The notes beneath the pieces are model-generated. The model searched no databases and had not been told where the DNA came from. It saw nothing but the letters and a program-made list of their open reading frames with translations. DNA of 19,532 bases. Origin: an uncultured Clostridia bacterium (lineage in GTDB: Bacteria > Bacillota > Clostridia > Oscillospirales > Oscillospiraceae). The number at the start of each line of letters is the position of its first letter. Within the stretch, counting starts at the first letter, position 1. The position numbers and the translations under genes are program-made. The stretch spans positions 1 through 19,532 of the forward strand of contig CANDEH010000041.1 of the NCBI GenBank assembly GCA_947383645.1, written 5' to 3'. This document shows positions 14,215 to 19,532 of this stretch, in pieces.

Positions 14215-14232
14215 TAGTTGCATATGCAACTA
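14215..14232. promoter_or_regulatory. Perfect 18-bp palindrome, likely operator
   Basis: TAGTTGCATATGCAACTA is an exact palindrome. Its TTGCATATGCAA core resembles sites bound by dimeric helix-turn-helix regulators such as MarR-type proteins (inference from shape, not a database match). A second copy of CATATGCA lies 25 bases to the left (14196-14203). It sits at about -33 to -50 of the extended -10 candidate at 14189-14197. No regulator gene is in the window. Confidence 0.6.
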
Positions 14233-14380
14233 ATCCCGGGAAAATAGAAAATTTACAAATTGTTCATATTTTCACCTCTATACTCCCGCCGGTTCAGCCC
14301 TTGGGGGAGGCGTTCTCGCCGCTCCCCCCGCGGGCCGTCCCGCCGAGAATAACAAAATGCGCGCACAGGTATGTAGTTAC

Positions 14381-14503
14381 CCATGCACGCATAGTGGGAT
14401 CCTGCTATGCGGTCACACACAACGACAGAAATATACTTGCGAAAACAAAGCAAGTGCATTATACTATAGATGTGGTGCTCCATATACGGAGTTGTGTGCA
14501 TGG
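14381..14503. other. Nested inverted repeats, candidate structured leader RNA
   Basis: CCATGCAC (14381-14388) pairs with GTGCATGG (14496-14503). CACACAAC (14416-14423) pairs with GTTGTGTG (14491-14498). Inside are CGCATAG/CTATGCG (14388-14394 with 14405-14411), ACTTGC/GCAAGT (14435-14440 with 14450-14455) and CTCC/GGAG (14478-14481 with 14488-14491). The two outer pairings share three bases (14496-14498), so they compete, as in switching RNAs. The stretch is transcribed if the promoter at 14580-14608 is active. Confidence 0.35.
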
Positions 14504-14579
14504 TGCCATTCTCACCTGTTCACAGGGGGTAGGCGGGTACCAGCCGTCTATCCCTGCCGCACGTTATTCTCGTGGAGTT

Positions 14580-14608
14580 ATTGTACCGCAGTTCTTTCAG
14601 AATTGCAA
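14580..14608 (-). promoter_or_regulatory. Strong distal promoter reading towards the pilus operon
   Basis: On the minus strand: TTGCAA (14608-14603), 17-base spacer, TACAAT (14585-14580), the same hexamers and spacing as the promoter at 3405-3433. Start expected near 14573. The first recognised gene in its path begins at 13725, so it would give a leader of about 850 bases or a separate small RNA. Confidence 0.6.
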
Positions 14609-14845
14609 GTGTTTTAACAAAGTTTGCGGAATTTGCAGATTTTGCATCAATTCGGCTTTCAGCTCCCCTGAAAAGTCCGTTTGTTCTCCATCCAACTGCA
14701 AAATCCCTCTTGTTTTTCCGCCCCAAAAGGACACCCCCGTCCTGGAGCAGGTCCGCCGCTGTCGCAGGCGGCCTGAAGGTCCCCGCAGCGCCCAACCGCC
14801 TGCTCTGCGTCGTCCCCCTGGCCGCAGCGGCCTGTTTGGCAAACC

Positions 14846-15130
14846 AAAGGTCCCGGGGCAAAATTTTGCCCCGGGACCTTTCAGCCTGTCAAAAAACCGT
14901 TGGTTTTTTGACAGGCTGAAAGCAAATTTCGGCCCTTGGGCCGAAATTTGTCGCTGCGGCGGGTTGATTGCACGCGAAAGGAACCCCTCTTGGGTTCCTT
15001 TCACACTATCCTCCTTACCGCCATTCTGCTCTGTTGACTTTTTTGACAGTCTGAACGGTCCCGAGGCAAAATTTGCCCCGGGACCTTCTCCGTATACTAC
15101 GGAAAAGGGACCCCTTCGGGGGTCCCTTTC
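14846..15130. repeat. Hairpin cluster A: six strong inverted repeats downstream of the transporter
   Basis: Perfect 36-bp palindrome 14846-14881 (core CCCGGGGCAAAA); 20-bp stem 14879-14898 with 14902-14921; 13-bp stem 14923-14935 with 14938-14950; 11-bp stem 14976-14986 with 14992-15002; imperfect palindrome 15057-15085 repeating the first one; 11-bp stem 15104-15114 with 15119-15129. Two parts are near-copies: TTTTTTGACAG followed by xCTGAA at 14904-14920 and 15039-15055, and the GGTCCCGxGGCAAAA palindromes. This suggests a duplicated composite element rather than independent terminators. Confidence 0.85.
15104..15129 (-). terminator. Probable terminator of the DMT transporter gene
   Basis: In the minus direction, 62 bases after the stop at 15192: AAAGGGACCCC, loop CGAA, GGGGTCCCTTT, then TTCC. 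The stem is strong and its 3' side runs into four U residues. It is also the last unit of hairpin cluster A. Confidence 0.5.
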
Positions 15131-15191
15131 AAATCTTTCTGCTCAGCGCCGTCGCTACTTTTCCGGTTCCCTTGTCAGTCTGCGAAGGCTC

Positions 15192-16106
15192 TCACTCCGC
15201 ACTGACAGCCTTCTCCCGGGTGGCGGCGGGGAGCTGGGCCAAGATGACAGCCACCAGCATCAATACGCAGCCGAAGATCTCCCGGCCGCCCATCCGCTCG
15301 TGGAGGACCACCGCGCCGCCGATGACGGCGAAAACGGACTCCATGCTCAAAAGGATGGATACCACCGTGGGGTTGGCGTCCTTCTGAGCCAGAATCTGAA
15401 GGGTGTACCCCACGCCGCTGGAGAGGAGGCCGCAGTAGAGGATGGGCCCCACGCAGAGGCTGATGGAGGTCATAGTGGGGTGCTCCACGGCCAGGGCCCC
15501 CACGCCGGAGAGAATCATGGCGGTGAAGAACTGGATACAGGACATCTGGATACCGTCCAACTGGGCGCCGAAGCGGTCCACCACCAGAATGTGCCCGGCG
15601 TAGAGCACCGCGCAGAGCAGCACGACCAAATCACTGGGGGCCACGGTGAAGCTCTCTGTGACGCAGAGGAAGTAGAGCCCCCCGGCGGCCACCGCCACGC
15701 TGCCCCACAGCAGGGCCGTGGGCCGCTTGCCCTGGAACAGGCCAAAGAGGGGCACGATGACGATATACATGGCGGTGATAAACCCGGTCTTGCCGGCGGA
15801 GGTGTCGGCGATGCCGATCTGCTGCATGGTACTGGCCAGAATCAGCATCAGACCACAGAGGCTGCCGCCGATAAGCAGGCGCCGCCACTCCTCCTTCGTG
15901 AGCTGAAACAGGTTCCGCCGCCCCTTGACGATCTTACCGGCCACCAGATCCGTCACCAGCAGCGCCAGCGCCGCCACCACGTTACGCGTGGCGTTAAAGC
16001 TCAGCGGCCCCAGATGGGCGGTAGCCATACTCTGCGCGGAGAAGGCGGTCCCCCAAATAAAAGCGGTGAGCAGCGGAAAGAACACCTGACGAACATTGCG
16101 ATTCAT
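15192..16106 (-). CDS. DMT-superfamily (EamA) membrane transporter
   Basis: 304 residues with about ten hydrophobic segments in two five-segment halves, the normal EamA plan. The first half begins FFPLLTAFIWGTAFSAQSMA and includes GLMLILASTMQQIGIADTSA, then GKTGFITAMYIVIVPLFGLF. The second begins near SDLVVLLCAVLYAGHILVVD and holds SSGVGYTLQILAQKDANP, then TVVSILLSMESVFAVIGGAV. That last region is the typical EamA end segment with a conserved Glu. Family members export amino acids, metabolites or nucleotide sugars; the substrate cannot be read from sequence. The start at 16106 has AAAGGG about 10 bases upstream. It has its own consensus promoter and terminator and is therefore a single-gene unit, not part of the pilus operon. 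Proximity to ornithine racemase could hint at an amino acid substrate, but that is weak. Confidence 0.92.
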   Translation of the reverse strand: MNRNVRQVFFPLLTAFIWGTAFSAQSMATAHLGPLSFNATRNVVAALALLVTDLVAGKIVKGRRNLFQLTKEEWRRLLIGGSLCGLMLILASTMQQIGIADTSAGKTGFITAMYIVIVPLFGLFQGKRPTALLWGSVAVAAGGLYFLCVTESFTVAPSDLVVLLCAVLYAGHILVVDRFGAQLDGIQMSCIQFFTAMILSGVGALAVEHPTMTSISLCVGPILYCGLLSSGVGYTLQILAQKDANPTVVSILLSMESVFAVIGGAVVLHERMGGREIFGCVLMLVAVILAQLPAATREKAVSAE

Positions 16107-16160
16107 AGCGGGATTTCCCTTTCTTCTGAAAATGCCGCCCCACCGGGGACAGCTCCCTAC

Positions 16161-16188
16161 ATTATAATAAAATAACGCACTCTGTCAA
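16161..16188 (-). promoter_or_regulatory. Consensus promoter of the DMT transporter
   Basis: On the minus strand: perfect TTGACA (16188-16183), 16-base spacer, perfect TATAAT (16166-16161). Expected start near 16154, giving a leader of about 48 bases. This is the best promoter match in the window. Confidence 0.85.
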
Positions 16189-16218
16189 GAAGCTCTTATC
16201 TGCCCCTTGCCCGCCGAA

Positions 16219-16487
16219 TTTGCTGCCTCAGCAGCAAAGAGCCCCTCGGGAGAGTTTGCGGCGCAAACGCCGCAAATAAATTAAAATCGTTTTTTCGGAA
16301 ACCGCGTTTTCGAAAAAACACTCTGCGGGCCGCGCTCGGCCCGGTCCTTTTTTTCGGGAATCGGCCCAAGGGGCCGCTTCCCGAAAAAAAGCCCCCCGTA
16401 AATCAAATCCTCGTTTGAAATCCAAGGATTTCAAACGACATCCTTTTCCCCCTCGATTGAAAGCCCAGCGAAGCGGGTTTCAATCGA
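16219..16487. repeat. Hairpin cluster B between orr and the transporter promoter
   Basis: This fills the gap 16189-16479, which has no gene. Stems: 16219-16226 with 16231-16238; 16255-16263 with 16268-16276; 16289-16302 with 16306-16319 (one G-T type mismatch); 16327-16332 with 16337-16342; 16347-16360 with 16378-16391, with a second pairing inside; 16411-16423 with 16426-16438; 16453-16462 with 16478-16487. The last one runs into the orr stop codon. In the two longest stems the T-run is in the left arm and the A-run in the right arm, whichever strand is read. This is the opposite of an intrinsic terminator, so most are not terminators. Confidence 0.85.
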
Positions 16488-17553
16488 AGTAAGCTCTGCT
16501 TACATACTTGCTGGTAAACCCTCTCAGAAGGGCCCCGTAGCTCATGCGGAAGGAGAGCACATCCCCCACCGCCACCGGCTGCGGGCAGTCGGTGACGTCC
16601 AGGATCAGGTGGTCGGAGCTGGCCCCCACCACGGTGACGCCCGCCTCCCGGGGGGTCAGGTTGTCGCAGTCCATGTCCTGCCGGCCGATGGCGCAGATGG
16701 CCCGGCGGCGGTTGCCGATGTCCTCGTAGGTCATCTTCTCGCCAAAGGCGTTGACCCCCAGCTCCCCCACCGGGTGGGAGGGCTTGGTCTGCACCTCCAC
16801 CACCTCCGCCTCCAGGATCACAGCGTCCTGGTACATCCCCTCCAGATCCTGCTCATAGGCGGTCTCCCGGCCCAGGATCAACGCCTCACCCAGGCGCAGG
16901 TTGTTCACACGCGCCGGCAGCCCCCCGTCCTCCATCAGCTTGATGGAGCTGGAGTTGCCGCCGGAGATCAGCTCTAACTTTCGGCCAATCCGGGCCTCGA
17001 TCTGCTCCACGATACCCATAAAGACACCCAGATTCTCCTCCGTGGGCAGGACAGAGCCGTAGCAGGTCACGTTGAAGGCCGCGCCGTAGAGCACCAGATG
17101 GGGGCTCGCCTCCACCAGGTCCACCGTCTCCATGATCTGCTGGGTGTCCCGGAAGAAGATCCCCTCCCGCAGATCGCCCAGGTCGATCATCAGCACCACC
17201 TTGTGCCGCTTCCCCGCCCTCTCCGCCGCCGCTTCCAGGGCCCGGAGGGTCTTCTGCTCGGACTGGAAGCTGATCTCCGCGTGGGCCACCACGGCCTCCG
17301 CCTCGGAGGGCATGGCCACACGGAGGAGAATCCGCTCCTTCCCCAGATCGCCGTAGGTGGTCAGGTTCTGGGTGCGGGAGTCCGCCAGATAGCGGCAGCC
17401 GCTCTTTGCCACCGCCTCCACCATCCGCCGATCGGCGGTAAAGACCTTGGTGACAAAGGCGATGTCCGTCACGCCCCGCTCCCCCGCCCTGCGGCAGAGC
17501 TCCCGGGCGTTGTGCTCCAATTTTTTCAGATCAATGGCAAGTCTTGGGTACAT
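16480..17553 (-). CDS. orr: Ornithine racemase (PLP-dependent, alanine racemase fold)
   Basis: 357 residues, close to the usual length. It is an alanine-racemase-like N-terminal barrel (MYPRLAIDLKKLEHNARELC) with the PLP lysine K36 in DIAFVTKVFTA. Phosphate-binding GGNSSSIKL and RLGEALILGRET are at about 205-240, and the C-terminal domain includes NRRRAICAIGRQDMD. This is the pattern of the clostridial racemase that converts L- to D-ornithine, which feeds ornithine 4,5-aminomutase in Stickland-type ornithine fermentation. The assignment to ornithine rather than another amino acid rests mainly on the adjacent GlmL-like gene, the known partner in ornithine clusters. It starts 8 bases after that gene, and the TGAGGTGA around its stop serves as the ribosome site, so the two form an operon and are probably coupled. 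None of oraS, oraE, ortA, ortB or ord is in the window. Confidence 0.85.
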   Translation of the reverse strand: MYPRLAIDLKKLEHNARELCRRAGERGVTDIAFVTKVFTADRRMVEAVAKSGCRYLADSRTQNLTTYGDLGKERILLRVAMPSEAEAVVAHAEISFQSEQKTLRALEAAAERAGKRHKVVLMIDLGDLREGIFFRDTQQIMETVDLVEASPHLVLYGAAFNVTCYGSVLPTEENLGVFMGIVEQIEARIGRKLELISGGNSSSIKLMEDGGLPARVNNLRLGEALILGRETAYEQDLEGMYQDAVILEAEVVEVQTKPSHPVGELGVNAFGEKMTYEDIGNRRRAICAIGRQDMDCDNLTPREAGVTVVGASSDHLILDVTDCPQPVAVGDVLSFRMSYGALLRGFTSKYVSRAYFD

Positions 17554-17561
17554 AGCTCACC

Positions 17562-18917
17562 TCACAGAGAGAGATTTTGTTTCAGAAGCGCCGCCGCCGC
17601 CTCAGGAAAGTCCCGGCTGAGGACGCCCAGGGAGGCCATGCAGTACCACTTGTCCTCCAGCAGCGTGATGGCCTCCGCCTTGGGGTAGAGGAGCTTCTTG
17701 CTCTCGTTGATCCCCCGCAGCTTTTCCATAATGGCCGCTCGGCCCGGCAGCCGGGTCAGGGCCCCGCCGGTGGCCACCAGGTAGCGGATCTTGGTGAGAT
17801 CCTTCCCGTCGGCATAGGTCACCCGGCCGCTGGAGCCGTATGTGTAGCGGAACTTGCCGCAGTGCCGCTCCAGGGCGGTGGCAGCGGCGTAGTGGGCCAG
17901 CCGCTCCGTAAGCTCCACCTGCCGGTCGGTGTCGGGGATGGCCTTATAGCCGTCAAAGAGGGTGGCGGGGTCCCGGCCCAGCTCCTTGGCCAGCTTCTCC
18001 AGCCCCATCTGTCCGGCCACCACCCGGGCGTTGACGAACACGCCCAGATCCCCCTCCACGGTGCGCTTGGCCATGGGCTCCGGGGTGATCTGGATGGCGG
18101 CGATCTCCTCGCTGCCCTCGGTGACGGAGTGGATGTCCGTGGTGGCTCCGCCCACATCCAGCACCAGCAGATCCCCGATCTTGCCGTAGAGGAGCTTGGC
18201 GCACTCCATCACCGCGCCGGGTGTGGGCATAATGGATCCGGTGACCATGTCCCGCACGTCCTGCATCCCCGGGGCCTTGGTGATGTGCTCCTCAAAGACC
18301 TGATGGATGATCCGCCGTGTGGGTTCGATGTTCAGCTCATCCAGCCGGGGGTACACATTTTCCGTAATATAGAAGGGCGTTCCGGCGAAGATCTTCTCCA
18401 CCTGCCGGTGGTTCTGCACGTTGCCGGCGTAGACCACCGGCACGTTCAAATCCAGGGACCGCAGCAGTCTGGCGTTCTCCAGAACGGTCTTCCGCTCGCC
18501 GTAGTCCGTGCCCCCGGCCAGGAGAATCAGGTTGGGCTTGATGTCCCGGATGTCGTCCAAATCCTCCTCCTGCAAAATCCCGGCGGTGGCCAAGTGCAGA
18601 TTGGCCCCGGCGCCTAAAGCGGCCTCCCGGGCGGCCTTCACGGTCATATCGTAGACCAGGCCGTGGACCGTCATCCGAAGCCCGCCGGCGGCGCTGGAGG
18701 TAGCCAGCATAGTGCCGTAGGTCAGCGTGTCCGCCCCCAGGTTCTTCCACAGATCCTCCACAGCCTGGTTGAGGCCGATGCGCACATCCCCGTCCAGAAC
18801 GGAGGTGGGCGCCTGCCCCTGACCCAGGAACACCGGCGCGGGGCTGTTAATGTTGTCAAAGGCGTTGACCACGGTGGTGGTGGAGCCGATCTCCGCCACC
18901 AAAACATCAATGTTCAA
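17562..18917 (-). CDS. GlmL/MutL-family ATPase, ornithine-degradation type (mutase reactivase)
   Basis: 451 residues, normal for the family. It has an ASKHA ATPase fold: the phosphate-1 loop is AEIGSTTTVVNAF (8-20), phosphate-2 is D254-VGGATTD, and the adenosine motif is LVATGGAL (380-387). TGSIMPTPGAVM in the middle is typical. GlmL-family proteins are thought to reactivate or protect B12-dependent carbon-skeleton and amino mutases; the copy in ornithine clusters would serve ornithine 4,5-aminomutase. The start is a TTG at 18917: an in-frame TAA lies three codons upstream and GGAGG (18933-18929) is 11 bases before it, so no other start fits as well. Sequence begins (M)NIDVLVAEIGS. It is transcribed with orr, 8 bases downstream. 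In known clusters the aminomutase genes lie upstream; here a hairpin-rich gap of more than 600 bases follows instead. Confidence 0.85.
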   Translation of the reverse strand: MNIDVLVAEIGSTTTVVNAFDNINSPAPVFLGQGQAPTSVLDGDVRIGLNQAVEDLWKNLGADTLTYGTMLATSSAAGGLRMTVHGLVYDMTVKAAREAALGAGANLHLATAGILQEEDLDDIRDIKPNLILLAGGTDYGERKTVLENARLLRSLDLNVPVVYAGNVQNHRQVEKIFAGTPFYITENVYPRLDELNIEPTRRIIHQVFEEHITKAPGMQDVRDMVTGSIMPTPGAVMECAKLLYGKIGDLLVLDVGGATTDIHSVTEGSEEIAAIQITPEPMAKRTVEGDLGVFVNARVVAGQMGLEKLAKELGRDPATLFDGYKAIPDTDRQVELTERLAHYAAATALERHCGKFRYTYGSSGRVTYADGKDLTKIRYLVATGGALTRLPGRAAIMEKLRGINESKKLLYPKAEAITLLEDKWYCMASLGVLSRDFPEAAAALLKQNLSL

Positions 18918-18981
18918 GTTTGTTTACACCTCCAAGATTGCGCCCGGCAGGGCGCGCTGCTTTTTTAGAACCTGTATGCAC
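18907..18981 (-). CDS. Possible 24-codon leader ORF overlapping the GlmL start
   Basis: GTG at 18981-18979 with AAGGAGG about 8-9 bases upstream. It reads 24 codons (begins VHTGSKKAARPAGRN) and stops at TGA (18909-18907), 8 bases inside the GlmL-like gene. It could couple translation to the weak TTG start. It is short and could be chance. Confidence 0.2.
   Translation of the reverse strand: MHTGSKKAARPAGRNLGGVNKLEH
18929..18933 (-). promoter_or_regulatory. Ribosome binding site fixing the TTG start of the GlmL-like gene
   Basis: GGAGG on the minus strand, 11 bases before TTG. A GC hairpin (18940-18945 with 18950-18955, loop TGCC on the minus strand) lies immediately upstream of it and could influence access. 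No clear promoter is visible in the 600 bases upstream, so the transcript probably begins outside the window. Confidence 0.6.
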
Positions 18982-18985
18982 AATC

Positions 18986-19320
18986 GATACCCCTCCTTGC
19001 CGCCGCGTCCCGCGGCGGGGACGGGGGGACGGGGGTTTCGCCCCCCGGGGCGAGTTCCTTTTCCCTCGTGGGAAAAGGAACCAAAAGCACGCTTAGGGGG
19101 CACGCGTGGGCGGGCAGTTTGCCCCGCAGGGGCAAACTCCCTTACACGCGCGTCCCCTAAGAACCCCCGTTTTTTTACGGTCGGCGGGACAGCGCAGTCT
19201 CCTGCGGGGGAGACGCGGGTGGGTATTAACGAAGGTGCAGCAGAATGCCGCCGGGCAGCGAAGAGTTTTGCGTTCTGGCCCCGTCCGTTACGGACTACCC
19301 TGTCGGGTAGACGGGGGAGT
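18986..19320. repeat. Hairpin cluster C with multi-branched structure
   Basis: Noncoding. Elements: CCGCCGCG/CGCGGCGG near 19000-19020; TTCCTTTTCCC/GGGAAAAGGAA (19055-19065 with 19070-19080); a long arm CTTAGGGG.../...CCCCTAAG (19092 to 19161) enclosing AGTTTGCCCC/GGGGCAAACT; GTCTCC/GGAGAC (19197-19202 with 19209-19214); and a three-way junction at 19279-19316 (CCCCG with CGGGG enclosing TCCG-TTA-CGGA and CTACCC-TGTC-GGGTAG). It shares the GTTCCTT...AAGGAAC and TTTGCCCC words with cluster A. Confidence 0.8.
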
Positions 19321-19532
19321 GTGAAAGAGCGGTGCCGACAGTGTCGATGCAGGTGCGGGGATGGGCGCTGACAGCCATCTGTTCTATAGAGGTGCGGTGG
19401 AAAGTGCGGGCTTGGCATAGTCCCGCCAGGCCCGGCGGCCTTTGCGGCACTGGGCCAACGATAGCCCCTGCAAGTTTCGGGGGCAAGTCGAGGCGAGGCA
19501 GGCAGAGCGGCAGCGGATGTTTATAGCAAGGC
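19321..19532. other. Noncoding end of window, nothing recognised
   Basis: Frames here are short and have no ribosome sites or protein motifs. The GC-rich sequence could be the continuation of the structured element at 18986-19320, cut by the window end. I see no tRNA, rRNA or transposase remnant. Confidence 0.4.

Larger units (their letters stand above)
13726..15191. other. Gene-poor regulatory stretch upstream of the pilus operon
   Basis: No convincing gene in about 1.47 kb between the coiled-coil gene and the transporter gene. From left to right it holds: a possible leader ORF (13722-13844); a GC hairpin (13941-13948 with 13966-13973) and, 13 bases further on in the minus direction, a run of seven T (13927-13921); the proximal promoter candidate; near-DnaA-box words (14141-14169); the palindrome; a strong GC hairpin at about 14297-14335; nested inverted repeats at 14381-14503; the distal promoter; an unremarkable stretch 14609-14845 in which I see nothing; and hairpin cluster A. 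An 82-codon minus-strand frame (14501-14253) has AGGTGAG about 9 bases before its ATG, but its composition changes halfway and it looks like structured noncoding DNA. Confidence 0.6.

Noticed and set aside
14253..14501. 82-codon minus-strand frame downstream of the promoter at 14580-14608
   Set aside because: It has a plausible ribosome site, but composition shifts midway, the product has no motif, and the stretch is dominated by inverted repeats. Kept only as a structured-leader candidate.
14381..14503. Inverted repeats as borders of an invertible promoter switch
   Set aside because: The repeats are only 8 bp, imperfectly nested, and no recombinase gene is in the window. The distal promoter lies outside them.
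14181..16175. 664-codon plus-strand frame covering hairpin cluster A and the transporter
   Set aside because: It crosses strong palindromes and runs antisense to the EamA gene. No ribosome site or domain supports it.
16347..16391. Hairpin with A and T runs as terminator of orr
   Set aside because: The T-run is on the 5' side and the A-run on the 3' side in both directions, the reverse of an intrinsic terminator.
19391..19430. GGAAAGTGCGGGCT resembles the P4 strand of RNase P RNA
   Set aside because: The matching core in RNase P RNA is almost invariant and differs here by a central base. The second P4 strand and other conserved blocks are not visible before the window ends.

Overview
The window looks like chromosomal DNA of a GC-rich Gram-positive member of the Clostridia, most likely an Oscillospiraceae gut anaerobe (Flavonifractor / Lawsonibacter / Oscillibacter type). 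The basis is LPXTG sorting signals, a class C sortase, fibro-slime and H-x-H...C repeat surface proteins, a clostridial ornithine racemase / GlmL-like pair, strong GGAGG ribosome binding sites and GC-rich coding DNA. The genus is inference.

Layout. Positions 1-357 (+) hold the 3' end of an unrecognised gene. Positions 512-1258 (+) hold a visibly AT-richer YoaP-type acetyltransferase gene with its own near-consensus promoter; a hairpin at 1328-1364 separates it from the convergent genes. From 13725 down to 1397 everything is on the minus strand. In order of transcription: a coiled-coil protein, a type I signal peptidase, a 1493-residue LPETG adhesin with 19 H-x-H-x3-C repeats and a fibro-slime domain, the LPETG major pilin, a class C sortase, an LPQTG Cna-B minor pilin, and a second sortase whose start overlaps the pilin stop by 14 nt. 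Then, behind its own promoter, come a transglutaminase-like lipoprotein and a CAP-domain secreted protein. This is a complete sortase-assembled pilus locus: the signal peptidase is likely to process the pilins, SrtC to polymerise them, and the big adhesin is the likely tip or ancillary subunit. The transglutaminase and CAP proteins are probable envelope partners.

Upstream of the pilus operon is a gene-poor stretch of about 1.5 kb (13726-15191). It contains three minus-strand promoter candidates, a perfect 18-bp palindrome that looks like an operator, near-DnaA-box words, foldable leader sequence, and a cluster of very strong inverted repeats. Further right, all on the minus strand, are a 10-TM DMT/EamA transporter (own consensus promoter), a second hairpin cluster, ornithine racemase (orr), the GlmL-like reactivase (TTG start), and a third hairpin-rich noncoding stretch running to the window end.

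The most unusual items are the 25-residue-period histidine/cysteine repeat adhesin inside a pilus operon, the 36-bp perfect palindrome between the major pilin and srtC genes, the long leader in front of the operon, and the three intergenic hairpin clusters.
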